A DNA stretch of 64,000 nucleotides from an uncultured Prochlorococcus sp. (lineage in GTDB: Bacteria; Cyanobacteriota; Cyanobacteriia; PCC-6307; Cyanobiaceae), in the NCBI RefSeq assembly GCF_902616385.1, contig NZ_CACMSM010000009.1, forward strand, positions 1 to 64,000, written 5' to 3'. Below, one piece after another: positions 24,653-37,606 of the stretch. The stretch's first letter is position 1; every line of letters starts with the position of its first letter. The notes under the pieces are model-generated. The model was not told the origin of the DNA, ran no database searches, and was given only the letters and a program-made list of their open reading frames with translations. The position numbers were made by a program, and so were the translations under genes.

Positions 24653-24925
24653 ATCCATTAATTATTCAATTTACCCAGGCTATCTTACACAAATATAAAC
24701 TCATAAAAGATATAAATACCCAAAAAACCCATGGTATAAATTTAATCGGAACTAGATATTTTTTTGAAAAGGTTTTCATATTTATTTTTCTTTTAGATTA
24801 TTTCTCCCTTACAGTTTTTGAAAATAGGTTTAATTGCTCTATTTATAAATTAAACAATATTCGAAACCTCAAAGATATTAAATAACTTTAAGTAGATAAA
24901 CTTAATTAGCCTTAATCTTCACAAT

Positions 24926-25066
24926 CTATGCAACTTTATTTTCAATGTTCTTTGAAAAATTTACTATTTTTGCCTCATCATGGTCTGAATCATTCCAAAA
25001 TTTTATAAGTCTTTCTAATTCATCAATCCTTTTTTTGGCATTTGCAATTTTTTCAGTAGTTGTCAT
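24926..25066 (-). CDS. Small hypothetical protein (46 aa)
   Basis: Frame from ATG at 25066: MTTTEKIANAKKRIDELERLIKFW..., a charged amphipathic helix with heptad-like leucines, then NDSDHDEAKIVNFSKN. Soluble, possibly coiled coil. Divergent from PTOX, 155 bases away. Not recognised. Confidence 0.5.
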   Translation of the reverse strand: MTTTEKIANAKKRIDELERLIKFWNDSDHDEAKIVNFSKNIENKVA

Positions 25067-25221
25067 ATAAGATTTTTATCTATCCAATTAATGCATGAAA
25101 AAAAAATATTTCAATGGAAGTAACAATTTTTAGACTATAAATATTAATTTTTGGTTAATTAATTCAATACATCATAGTTCTCGAGCGACTGAGTAATTAT
25201 ACTTAAAGAAAAACTAAATCT

Positions 25222-25731
25222 ATGAAGAAATTAAATTCTTTATTTTTAAATATTACAGTTAACTTCTTAGACTTCATATACTCTGGTAGATCTTTGCAAA
25301 GATTTTGGGTTTTAGAAGTTATAGCTAGATCACCTTATTTTGCATTTCTTTCAGTTCTTCATTTTAAAGAATCTCTAGGAATTAAAAATGAGAAAACAAT
25401 GATTTTAATGAAAGAACACTTTTATCAAGCTATTAACGAAACTGAGCATCTTAAAGAAATGGAGAAAAGAGGAGGAGATAGGTTCTGGATTGATAGATTT
25501 TTTGCGAGACACCTTGTTCTTGTGTATTACTGGATCATGGTTTTTTATTATTTCCTTTCTCCAGCTAATGCTTATGATGTCAACATAAAAATTGAAGAAC
25601 ATGCATTTGAAACTTATTCCAAATATTTAATAGATAATCCAAATGATCAAAAAATAAAAGAAATTGCTCAAGATGAATTAAATCACGTCCAAGAACTTAA
25701 CGATGCTTTGTCAATGCTTACTACAGTTTAG
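25222..25731 (+). CDS. ptox: Plastoquinol terminal oxidase (alternative oxidase family)
   Basis: 169 residues, short for the family. It oxidises plastoquinol with reduction of oxygen to water at the thylakoid or cytoplasmic membrane, acting as an electron safety valve. All six di-iron ligands are visible: Glu in FWVLEVIARSPYF (residue 32), Glu and His in NETEHL (73 and 76), Glu in IEEHAFETY (125/126), and Glu and His in DELNH (152 and 155). Its end overlaps by 4 bases the stop of the convergent NdhF-like gene. Confidence 0.92.
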   Translation: MKKLNSLFLNITVNFLDFIYSGRSLQRFWVLEVIARSPYFAFLSVLHFKESLGIKNEKTMILMKEHFYQAINETEHLKEMEKRGGDRFWIDRFFARHLVLVYYWIMVFYYFLSPANAYDVNIKIEEHAFETYSKYLIDNPNDQKIKEIAQDELNHVQELNDALSMLTTV

Positions 25732-26162
25732 AATAGTGCTGAGAAATCTATTAGCAAAATTGAGAGCATCACCGAAGAAGAAATTAATCCTAGGCTAATC
25801 ATCAACGAGACATAACCTTTTTTCCTAGGCAATTTATAAAAAGATATTCCAATAATTACTAACATTATTAATGAGAAAAAAATTATAATTTTTTCATTTA
25901 CTAAATTGAGATGTATAACTAAATTTTTTTCTTCAAAAAATTTGAGAAATTCAGATAAAACTAATTCTTTTTCTATTTTCTTAAAATAGTTAAATGAGCT
26001 TATAAAAGCAGAACTTAATAAAGACAATGCAACCAGTGCAGTAACTGGTTTTGTTAACCTGTTAAGTGTTCTGTTAAAACTTACCAATAAAATAAGAATA
26101 AATAAAGAAGTTGCTAAAGGTATTAAAGGTATAAGAGTTGTTGAATTTATGTAATTTCCCAC
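25728..26162 (-). CDS. NdhF N-terminal-like membrane protein (144 aa)
   Basis: Four hydrophobic segments. LIPLIPLATSLF at the N-terminus, F-N-x-x-x-x-R-L-x-K-P-V-x-A-L near residue 30, and KGYVSLMISLGLISSSVMLSI near the end resemble the first ~140 residues of NdhF, including the part before the proton-channel domain. No antiporter core follows and a normal stop ends it, so this is either a stand-alone protein derived from NdhF or a look-alike. It faces PTOX tail to tail. Confidence 0.5.
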   Translation of the reverse strand: MGNYINSTTLIPLIPLATSLFILILLVSFNRTLNRLTKPVTALVALSLLSSAFISSFNYFKKIEKELVLSEFLKFFEEKNLVIHLNLVNEKIIIFFSLIMLVIIGISFYKLPRKKGYVSLMISLGLISSSVMLSILLIDFSALF

Positions 26163-26309
26163 GAGAAAAATATGTATCTAACTTAAAATTTTATATTATT
26201 TCGACGCGTTATTTTATTAAATAAAATTGTTTAAAATTTTAAATGTAATTAGTACCTATTGCATTCTGTGTAAATTGATACCAAAATTAGATCAGTATTG
26301 AAAAATAAA

Positions 26310-26411
26310 ATGCTAGCCATCTCTGAAATTATTATTGCAAGTGCTATCTTCCTAGGAATTGTATATTGGGAAGTTAAATTCCTATATACCAAAACTACTG
26401 TAGCGAAATAA
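26310..26411 (+). CDS. Membrane microprotein (33 aa)
   Basis: MLAISEIIIASAIFLGIVYWEVKFLYTKTTVAK: one hydrophobic helix with a basic end, similar in size to small photosystem subunits but not matching one I know. Stands alone between the NdhF-like gene (opposite strand) and the Gln-rich microgene. Confidence 0.45.
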   Translation: MLAISEIIIASAIFLGIVYWEVKFLYTKTTVAK

Positions 26412-26526
26412 CTTCACTCAAAATAGGAAAATTAAGAACGTAAAAAATTTAAATAAAATTTAAGAATTTAAGTTGACAAAAAAAGCTCTAAATATGAGAG
26501 AATAAACACAAAATTCACCCTCTCTA

Positions 26527-26664
26527 ATGAGCGAAGTCCAAAATCCTAATACTAATTCAACACAGCCGCAACAACAGCAGCAGCAGCAATCCTATTCAGA
26601 CAGCAAAGTTAATTCTGCTGAAAGCGAGAGACTTTATCTTGAGATGAAAGAAGCTTGGCTTTAA
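26527..26664 (+). CDS. Poly-glutamine microprotein (45 aa)
   Basis: MSEVQNPNTNSTQ, then a run P-Q7 encoded mainly by CAG/CAA, and a helical end (SAESERLYLEMKEAWL). Poly-Q runs are unusual in this AT-rich genome. The codon mix (CAA and CAG alternating) argues for coding rather than simple repeat slippage. Unrecognised. Confidence 0.55.
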   Translation: MSEVQNPNTNSTQPQQQQQQQSYSDSKVNSAESERLYLEMKEAWL

Positions 26665-26787
26665 ATTTAATTAGTGTTTGAAATAATATTTCTATATTTT
26701 TTTTTAAATTTTTTTTTAATTTTGAAGTAATCAATACTTTTTTATTTTCTATACCCTTTAAATTTTATTTAACCGTAAGATTAATTT

Positions 26788-26919
26788 TTGAGAAAACTAA
26801 AGCAGTTAGAAAAAATTAACGGAAGACTCGCAATGGGAGGGTTGATATATTTAGTTTTTACAAAATTAGTTTCCAACCGTGCCGACATATTAGACCAGCT
26901 TAAATCTTATTTAATTTAA
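26788..26919 (+). CDS. Degenerate high-light-inducible (Hli)-like protein (43 aa)
   Basis: TTG start is the best available. The core I-N-G-R-L-A-M-G-G-L-I-Y-L is the chlorophyll-binding Hli helix motif (usual form NGRLAMIGF). The rest (VFTKLVSNRADILDQLKSYLI) is shortened. Hli proteins protect photosystems under light stress. The E-x-x-N-G-R chlorophyll ligand pair is present (LEKINGR). Confidence 0.6.
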   Translation: MRKLKQLEKINGRLAMGGLIYLVFTKLVSNRADILDQLKSYLI

Positions 26920-26936
26920 GAAATGAATTGGAAATA

Positions 26937-27029
26937 TTATCCGGGAATATTTCTTTCTATATAAGCGTCAGTTAAAGCTAGAATTAACCCTAATAATGTT
27001 GAAAATATAGCAATTTGAATTGATTCCAT
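26937..27029 (-). CDS. Membrane microprotein (30 aa)
   Basis: MESIQIAIFSTLLGLILALTDAYIERNIPG: one hydrophobic helix (residues 5-20) and a polar end, the size of PSI/PSII small subunits. It is convergent with the Hli-like gene. I could not match it to PsbX, PsbY, PetM or other known small subunits. Confidence 0.5.
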   Translation of the reverse strand: MESIQIAIFSTLLGLILALTDAYIERNIPG

Positions 27030-27125
27030 TTTTTTTTAAATTACCCATAGTTTGCTAAATAATTCAAAGTTCAGCAACAAAACCGATAATTTACTATAGT
27101 ACTTATATACTATTAGTCATTTATT

Positions 27126-27374
27126 GTGAGCTCAGCAACTCCTGAGTTTCTTTTCGTTAGGCCTGGTGATTATGTCGCAATTAAAAAAGAAAATTGCGAA
27201 GATACTAAGGAAAAGAATGAAAATTATTGGGTCGGTCAAGTTATCGACTGTATTGGAGGAGCTAGAAATCCAAATTCATGGACCTTGTTTCAAGTTGCCA
27301 ATATTGACAGTGGAGAGATAACTATAATCAACGCCGATATTGTAGAAAAAATTTTGAAACCCTCTGGAAGTTAA
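27126..27374 (+). CDS. DUF3104 family protein
   Basis: GTG start. 82 residues with the DUF3104 pattern: FVRPGDYVAI near residue 9, NYWVGQVIDCIGGARNP in the middle, and INADIVEKIL near the end; an SH3-like small beta fold is likely. Widespread and unstudied in Prochlorococcus and Synechococcus (established knowledge). Convergent with the GNAT gene. Confidence 0.85.
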   Translation: MSSATPEFLFVRPGDYVAIKKENCEDTKEKNENYWVGQVIDCIGGARNPNSWTLFQVANIDSGEITIINADIVEKILKPSGS

Positions 27375-27439
27375 TCTTAATCAAACAAACTTCTTTCAGT
27401 ATTACAAAAATAAAAGGGGAAATGAACGCTTAAAGGGCC

Positions 27440-28330
27440 TCACCCCAGTTCCAAACAGGCAAGTCCGTATACTTGATTCATTGGGCAGGGAGGTTGAATG
27501 CCTTTATACATTCTGTAAGTTTTTGATATTTCCTCAAATCCCAAACTTGATAAAAGATAATTTGCATAAGGGTTCAGATTAGAGCAATCCAGTAAAATTT
27601 GAGCATCTAAATCACCCACTAACTCCCTTATTAATAATTCAGCAAGTGGTGGAGTATCCGCTAAAAGAGGGCCAATTCTCCAGCCTTGCTCATTATCCTC
27701 CAATACGCAAGGTCTTATCCTGCCAAATCCATGGCACATCCCATTATTATCGACTATTGCACTGACATTACCATGATAATTTTTCAACCAGTCATTTAGA
27801 AAATGCGGCCGGGGACTAGGTTCTCTTTGATCATCATAAATTAAAACTGCTTCAGAGGAAATTTTATTACCCGGGACAACTTTAAAAGAATGAAATTGAT
27901 CTTTATAGAAATTTCTTAATGGCAAATCTTGAGAACCATTTAATTTCCATCGATTTGTAATGGAAGATTTTCTAAAGCCCCACTTTGCGTAATCATTTAA
28001 CCTATCTGGGGCAGCTTCAAGACCAATACAATCAACATTTTTTAAATATTCGAGGGCATGTTTCCATAATCTCACTCCATATCCATTATTTCGAAATTCC
28101 TTTTTAACGATAAATAAACCTATAAAACCATACGAGGAATTATATTTTATACACGCAATAGTTCCTACAGGATTATTGTCTAGACAAGCTACCCATACCC
28201 CTTGTTTATCTGTATTTCTATAAATTGATACATCATCCATTCCAGGAGAAAATCCTTCTAACCTTGCCCAGTTTGTGACTTCTGGTATTTCATTTAAAGA
28301 TATCAATCTAATTGAAAAATTTTCCCTCAT
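27440..28330 (-). CDS. GNAT family N-acetyltransferase (296 aa)
   Basis: The acetyl-CoA-binding motif A, GLFIVKKEFRNNGYGVRLWKHAL, lies at about residues 70-92, followed by CIGLEAAPDRLNDYAKWGFRK, as in single-domain GNATs of this group. A second, C-terminal half (after residue 140) repeats a GNAT-like acceptor domain (RIGPLLADTPPLAELLIRELV). The substrate is unknown. Divergent from the aldehyde dehydrogenase over 156 bases. Confidence 0.88.
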   Translation of the reverse strand: MRENFSIRLISLNEIPEVTNWARLEGFSPGMDDVSIYRNTDKQGVWVACLDNNPVGTIACIKYNSSYGFIGLFIVKKEFRNNGYGVRLWKHALEYLKNVDCIGLEAAPDRLNDYAKWGFRKSSITNRWKLNGSQDLPLRNFYKDQFHSFKVVPGNKISSEAVLIYDDQREPSPRPHFLNDWLKNYHGNVSAIVDNNGMCHGFGRIRPCVLEDNEQGWRIGPLLADTPPLAELLIRELVGDLDAQILLDCSNLNPYANYLLSSLGFEEISKTYRMYKGIQPPCPMNQVYGLACLELG

Positions 28331-28486
28331 AGAAATATACTAACCAAGAAAAATTTGAATTTTTAAAGGCAATATTAATAAATTTGATTATTTCTCATAA
28401 ATCATTCGCTTTGATTGAATTGCCTAAAAACCTTAGTTATTTGCAATTTATCCTCTGATATATTTAATAATATTTAAAGGTAAAAA

Positions 28487-29878
28487 ATGAAAATTTCTGA
28501 TAAATTTCATTCAGAAGACATTTATAAATTAAAAAATACAGTTCTGACTGGTAAAACTGAAGATATAAAATGGCGGATCAATCATATCAATATAGTTTAT
28601 AAACTTTTGGATGAAAACAAAAAAGAGATAATTAATTCTCTTTTTGTTGATCTCGGTAAATCTGAAATTGAAGGGCTTTCAGAAATACTTTTAGTAAAAG
28701 AAGAAATTTCACTCATAAAAAAGAAGCTCAATTCTTGGATGCGACCAAAAAAGATTGATACACCTTTTTATCTATTTCCATCATCCTCCAAAGTTATTTA
28801 TGAACCTCTTGGGTGTGTCTTAATTCTTGGTCCTTATAATTATCCATTACTTTATGTTTTAAAGCCATTGGTAAATATTTTCTCAGCAGGAAATACTGCA
28901 GTTATAAAACCATCAGAGAAATGTCCTGCGACCTCAAAACTTATTAAAAAGCTTACTTCCAAATATTTCCATAAAGATGTCCTGATGACAGTAGAGGGGG
29001 ATAATAAAAAATCCATAAAATTAATTGAACAAAATTTTGACCACATTTTTTTTACAGGAAGTACTGAAACTGGAAAATCTATAATGAAATTAGCTTCAAA
29101 AAACTTAACTCCATTAACTCTTGAGTTAAGCGGAACAAATCCTGTAATTGTTTTCAAGAATGCAAATTTAGAAGTGGCTGCAAAAAGAATTGTTTGGGGC
29201 AAATTTTTTAATTCTGGTCAATCCTGCATGGCTCCTAATCATATCTTTGTAGATAAAGAAATTGAAAATATTTTTATAGAAAAATTAAAGAAATACATAT
29301 TAAGTTTTTACGGAGATAATCCAATTATTTCAGAAAACCTATCAAAATTAGAGAAAAAACAATTTACAACAACTGTAGAAATTCTCAAACAATATAAAAA
29401 AGAAAAAAGAATTTTATTTGGGGGGGGTTTTAGTAAAAAAAAGTTTAAAATATCTCCTACAATCTTGAGAACTCAATTAAATGAAACAGATATTTTGCAG
29501 AAAGAACTATTCAGTTCACTGCTTCCAGTAATTGGGATCAATGATAAGGAATCAGCTTTAAAACAGATTAGTCAATCATCGAAACCCTTAGCAATCTACT
29601 TATTTGGAGGCAATAAAAAAATCCATAATCATATTTCAAAAGTAACCAGCTCAGGAACAATTTGTATAAATGATGTAATGTTACCAGTCCTTATTCCAAA
29701 TTTACCGTTTGGAGGCGTTGGGCAAAGTGGTATTGGTAAATTTCATGGTGAAGAGGGGTTTCGCAATTTTTCAAATCAAAAATCTATTACTTTTAAAGGT
29801 TTTCTATTCGATTTAAATCTGCGGTATCCTCCCTACGAAAGAGTAAAGAAATTTTTAAAGTTTATTTTTCAGGTTTAA
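28487..29878 (+). CDS. Aldehyde dehydrogenase (class 3/ALH family)
   Basis: 463 residues. The NAD(P)-dependent aldehyde dehydrogenase signature is visible: FFTGSTETGKSIMKLA, LELSGTNPVIVFKNA (catalytic Glu region) and GQSCMAPNH (catalytic Cys near residue 247), with the closing FGGVGQSGIGKFHG. The hydrophobic C-terminal stretch after LKFIFQV suggests membrane association as in fatty-aldehyde dehydrogenases; this is inference. Substrate unknown. Confidence 0.93.
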   Translation: MKISDKFHSEDIYKLKNTVLTGKTEDIKWRINHINIVYKLLDENKKEIINSLFVDLGKSEIEGLSEILLVKEEISLIKKKLNSWMRPKKIDTPFYLFPSSSKVIYEPLGCVLILGPYNYPLLYVLKPLVNIFSAGNTAVIKPSEKCPATSKLIKKLTSKYFHKDVLMTVEGDNKKSIKLIEQNFDHIFFTGSTETGKSIMKLASKNLTPLTLELSGTNPVIVFKNANLEVAAKRIVWGKFFNSGQSCMAPNHIFVDKEIENIFIEKLKKYILSFYGDNPIISENLSKLEKKQFTTTVEILKQYKKEKRILFGGGFSKKKFKISPTILRTQLNETDILQKELFSSLLPVIGINDKESALKQISQSSKPLAIYLFGGNKKIHNHISKVTSSGTICINDVMLPVLIPNLPFGGVGQSGIGKFHGEEGFRNFSNQKSITFKGFLFDLNLRYPPYERVKKFLKFIFQV

Positions 29879-29947
29879 ATTAAAATTGTTTTCAAAAACC
29901 TAGCGATTTTAGATTTAAAGATTATCTTTAAATAAATAGTAAGTTTT

Positions 29948-30709
29948 ATGAAATTTGCATTTTTAGTAATTGCCATATTTATTAATTTTTTTAATCAATC
30001 ATTGATAAAATCAGAAGAAAAAATATTTTCAGCAAAGAATAAAATTGAAAATATTGCGAAAAAAGAATCAATTACTGAAGAAAAAACTGAAATAAAAAAA
30101 ATTCATATTGTAAAAAGTGGAGATACAATATCAAGTATCTCTAAATTCTATTCGGTAAATAAAGATTTAATTATTAAATTGAATAACTTAAAAGATGAAA
30201 ATTATATCTTTGTTGGCCAAAATCTAATTATTTCTGAATCTAATCAAAATCTTACAAAACAATCTGATTTAATAAATAATTATCATATTGTTCAAACTGG
30301 TGAAAATCTTACTGAGATATCAAACAAATATGATTTAAAAGTAATCGATCTGATAGAGATTAATAATCTCAATAATCCTGATTCAATAAAAGTTGGGCAA
30401 AAGCTCATAATAAGAAATAAGAACACAATTAATTCAGAAAATCATGAAACAACTGAAAATAAAAAAAATAATGACTTGCTTGAGTTAGATAGAAAAATTT
30501 ATGGTCCTATAATTATCCAAGGTAAATCATATAAAGATATTAAAGGTAGAAAAGTTTTAAACGTACTTAATCAAGAAAATAAAAAACTTATTCTTTCAAT
30601 CAATTGTGATAAAAATGAATTAGATGTAAGAATACCTGGTAGGAAATGGATGGGAAGTAAGCCTGTTAAAGAAGAATTCGAAAATAAATTAATAAATGAT
30701 TTTTGTTAA
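29948..30709 (+). CDS. Secreted LysM-repeat protein (253 aa)
   Basis: An N-terminal hydrophobic leader (KFAFLVIAIFINFFN) is followed by two LysM domains: IHIVKSGDTISSISKFYSVN at about residues 54-97 and YHIVQTGENLTEISNKYDLK at about 115-157. The remainder (KKNNDLLELDRKIYG...) is a novel ~95-residue C-terminal domain. LysM binds peptidoglycan, so a periplasmic wall-associated role is inferred. Confidence 0.85.
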   Translation: MKFAFLVIAIFINFFNQSLIKSEEKIFSAKNKIENIAKKESITEEKTEIKKIHIVKSGDTISSISKFYSVNKDLIIKLNNLKDENYIFVGQNLIISESNQNLTKQSDLINNYHIVQTGENLTEISNKYDLKVIDLIEINNLNNPDSIKVGQKLIIRNKNTINSENHETTENKKNNDLLELDRKIYGPIIIQGKSYKDIKGRKVLNVLNQENKKLILSINCDKNELDVRIPGRKWMGSKPVKEEFENKLINDFC

Positions 30710-30789
30710 AACTTTTAATTAATATGTGTGAATAATTTGTCTAAGAATATTAATGATGAGTTATTCTACAAAGAGTTAAATTAATAGTA

Positions 30790-30999
30790 ATGGCTATTTC
30801 AAGAGGAGATCTCGTAAGAGTAAAAAGACCAGAATCATATTGGTACAACGAAATAGGTAAAGTTGCTTCAGTTGATACCTCAGGTATTAAATATAACTGT
30901 GTAGTCAGATTTGATAAAGTAAATTACGCTGGGATTAGCGGAACTGATGGTGGAGCAAATACAAATAATTTCGCTGAAAGTGAATTAGAGAAAGCTTAA
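30790..30999 (+). CDS. psaE: Photosystem I subunit PsaE
   Basis: 69 residues, an SH3-like stromal subunit supporting ferredoxin docking on PSI and cyclic electron flow. Visible pattern [28 protein letters not shown] and [14 protein letters not shown]...NNFAESELE matches PsaE along its full length. Four bases separate it from mutM. Confidence 0.97.
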   Translation: MAISRGDLVRVKRPESYWYNEIGKVASVDTSGIKYNCVVRFDKVNYAGISGTDGGANTNNFAESELEKA

Positions 31000-31003
31000 A
31001 TAA

Positions 31004-31882
31004 TTGCCTGAATTACCTGAAGTAGAGACAGTTCGCATAGGTTTAGAGCAAAAACTTAATAACTTTATTATTAAAAAAGTAGACGTCTGTAGGGATTCGA
31101 CTGTTGCATTCCCAACAAACAAAGAAGAATTCATTAAAGGACTTCAGAACTCACTTATTTATAAATGGGATAGAAGAGGGAAATATTTAATAGCTCAATT
31201 AAAAGAGGTTCAAAATGAGAATGCTCAATTTCCTCAAGAAAATTCACAAAATAAAGGATTTCTTGTAGTTCATCTAAGAATGACTGGATATTTTAAATTT
31301 ATTGAAAACTTAAGTCCTCCCTGTAAACATACAAGAATAAGATTTTTCGATAAAAACAATAATGAGCTTAGATACATTGATGTAAGAAGTTTTGGTCAAA
31401 TGTGGTGGATTAATAAAGACCTATCACTTAACAAAATAATTAAAGGATTAGGCTCATTAGGACCAGAACCATTTTCTAAAGACTTTAATGCAAAGTATCT
31501 TAAGAAAGTTATTTCAAAAAGAACAAAATCTATAAAAGCTATTTTGTTAGATCAAACAATAGTGGCAGGTATAGGTAATATTTATGCTGATGAAAGTTTA
31601 TACTCTGCTGGCATCTCCCCTTTTAGGGAAGCTCGAAAAATAAAAAAGAATGAGTTAATAAAGCTCAAAGAATCAATAGTAACTATATTAAAAAAAAGTA
31701 TAGGGTCTGGGGGAACAACTTTCAGTGATTTTAGAGACTTGGAAGGAAAAAATGGTAATTTTGGTTTACAGACAAATGTTTATAGGAGAACTGGTAAAGA
31801 ATGTCGTAAATGTGGAAATTTAATTGAAAGGCAAAAAATTACTGGAAGAAGTACACATTGGTGTCCTAAATGCCAAAAATAA
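31004..31882 (+). CDS. mutM: Formamidopyrimidine-DNA glycosylase
   Basis: TTG start places the catalytic Pro directly after Met, as required: [17 protein letters not shown]. It removes oxidised purines such as 8-oxoguanine. The helix-two-turn-helix ([14 protein letters not shown]) and the C-terminal four-Cys zinc finger ([17 protein letters not shown]...CPKC) are intact. It follows psaE by 4 bases; coupling to photosynthetic stress is plausible. Confidence 0.95.
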   Translation: MPELPEVETVRIGLEQKLNNFIIKKVDVCRDSTVAFPTNKEEFIKGLQNSLIYKWDRRGKYLIAQLKEVQNENAQFPQENSQNKGFLVVHLRMTGYFKFIENLSPPCKHTRIRFFDKNNNELRYIDVRSFGQMWWINKDLSLNKIIKGLGSLGPEPFSKDFNAKYLKKVISKRTKSIKAILLDQTIVAGIGNIYADESLYSAGISPFREARKIKKNELIKLKESIVTILKKSIGSGGTTFSDFRDLEGKNGNFGLQTNVYRRTGKECRKCGNLIERQKITGRSTHWCPKCQK

Positions 31883-31917
31883 AAAAGGGCTTACCCAAGA
31901 AGAGTAAACCCTTTTAA
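31883..31917. terminator. Bidirectional terminator between mutM and rrn
   Basis: Stem AAAAGGG-C-TTAC paired with GTAA-A-CCCTTTT (one C/A mismatch), with T-tracts in both directions. It can end mutM rightward and the rrn operon leftward. Confidence 0.8.
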
Positions 31918-31926
31918 ATATTTTTA

Positions 31927-32043
31927 CCTGGCATTGAGCTATTTTCTCAAGGGGCTACCCCCTAAATATTTTCGCCGCTGATGCGTTTCACAACCGAGTT
32001 CGAGATGGATCGGAGTGGTTCCACATCGCCATGAACACCAGGA
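31927..32043 (-). rRNA. rrf: 5S rRNA
   Basis: About 117 bases at the 3' end of the rrn operon. The minus strand starts TCCTGGTGTTCATGGCGATG and contains GAACTCGGTTGTGAAACGC and the conserved closing GCCAGG. Ends are placed by pairing of the first and last 8-10 bases. Confidence 0.92.
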
Positions 32044-32109
32044 TAGTATGAACCTTGAGAACTGCATAGAAAATTATATAAATTAAAAACAATAAATTAA
32101 GTTTATTTG

Positions 32110-34983
<2,874 letters not shown>

Positions 34984-35239
34984 ATAACTTCAATAATTGA
35001 AGCATCAGCTTAATAGAATTGTTATTAATGCATTTGCACAAATAATAAATCTGCATCACTAAAGATGCTTATTGTCTTTAAAAATAATCTATGCAGTTGT
35101 CAAGGTTCTCTGAAAACAATGAAATTAATTCAATGAGTCCAGCATCTTAATGATTTTATTAGGAAGCTAGATTCGTTCAGAACTATAGTCACAACACAAA
35201 ATTTTCCTTTCTACATATTATGGAAGAGGTGGTAATCAG

Positions 35240-35312
35240 TGGAGGTAAGCGGACTCGAACCGCTGACATCCTGCTTGCAAAGCAGGCGCTCTACCAACTG
35301 AGCTATACCCCC
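35240..35312 (-). tRNA. tRNA-Ala (TGC anticodon)
   Basis: ITS tRNA between 16S and 23S. On the minus strand it opens GGGGGTATAGCTCAGTTGG, with anticodon loop TTTGCAA (TGC), T-arm GGTTCGAGTCC and closing TACCTCC plus A. CCA not encoded. Confidence 0.97.
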
Positions 35313-35324
35313 AACATAGAGATA

Positions 35325-35398
<74 letters not shown>

Positions 35399-35524
35399 AG
35401 GAAAATAATGGGTGTGACCTAGAAAAACTTAGGAAATGAAATTCTTAAAGAATTAAGAACGTGAGATACCGATCGACCTAAGGTGACAAAATAATAATAT
35501 TAAACATTTTGTTGTCTCCCTGTT

Positions 35525-37004
<1,480 letters not shown>

Positions 37005-37606
37005 TGTGTTCAAATCCTTTTGTAGATAAATCTACTCAATTTGAATTGCTTAATCCAAATAAAAACATAAGTATTTGTATTTAGTTTCAGCCTCCTTAAA
37101 TTTTAAGGATTACATTGAGTGCACATTAAATATTTATAAAGTGACTTTCCAAGATCTCAGATCCGTTTGCATCAAAGCCATAAGTTAGCAATTGATGACA
37201 TTTTTATATATTCTTGACGGGACCTCACACCTTTATTGCATGTACATCTTGAAATAACCAAAAAAATTTAGTTATTCATGACGCAATAAAAGCATCAGTT
37301 CCTAAGTTTTTAAATTTTCTAGGTGCAGAGTTAAACAACAAGTGAATAACTCATTTCGAAGGTAAGACCCTTCTTCTGGCTGAAAAAAATGATTGAAATC
37401 AAATCTCCAAAAAATTCATTCATTTACCAAAAATCAGATTTAAGGTAATTTTTTGAATTATGCAAAAAGAATATTTTTGCCCAGAAGAAAATACTAAACC
37501 ATCCGACTGTAAATGTGCAACCTTTTATACAAAAATTTTTTATTAATTTTTTATTTGTTCAAAGTCTCATTAAACAACTAGGCTTAAATTAAGGGATATA
37601 AATGAA
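37005..37606. promoter_or_regulatory. rrn leader and divergent promoter region
   Basis: About 600 bases without a gene between 16S and the rightward invertase. On the minus strand TTGCAC (37515-37520) and TAGTAT (37491-37496) are spaced 18 bases apart and could be the rrn sigma-70 promoter, implying a 480-base leader. No clear invertase promoter was assigned. Confidence 0.4.

Noticed and set aside
24613-24885. Open frame of 90 codons overlapping the gene at 24344
   Set aside because: TTG start inside the end of another gene and a composition like translated AT-rich spacer; no family or RBS support.
26566-26590. CAG/CAA run as a simple microsatellite
   Set aside because: Lies in frame within a small ORF with mixed Gln codons, so coding is the simpler explanation.
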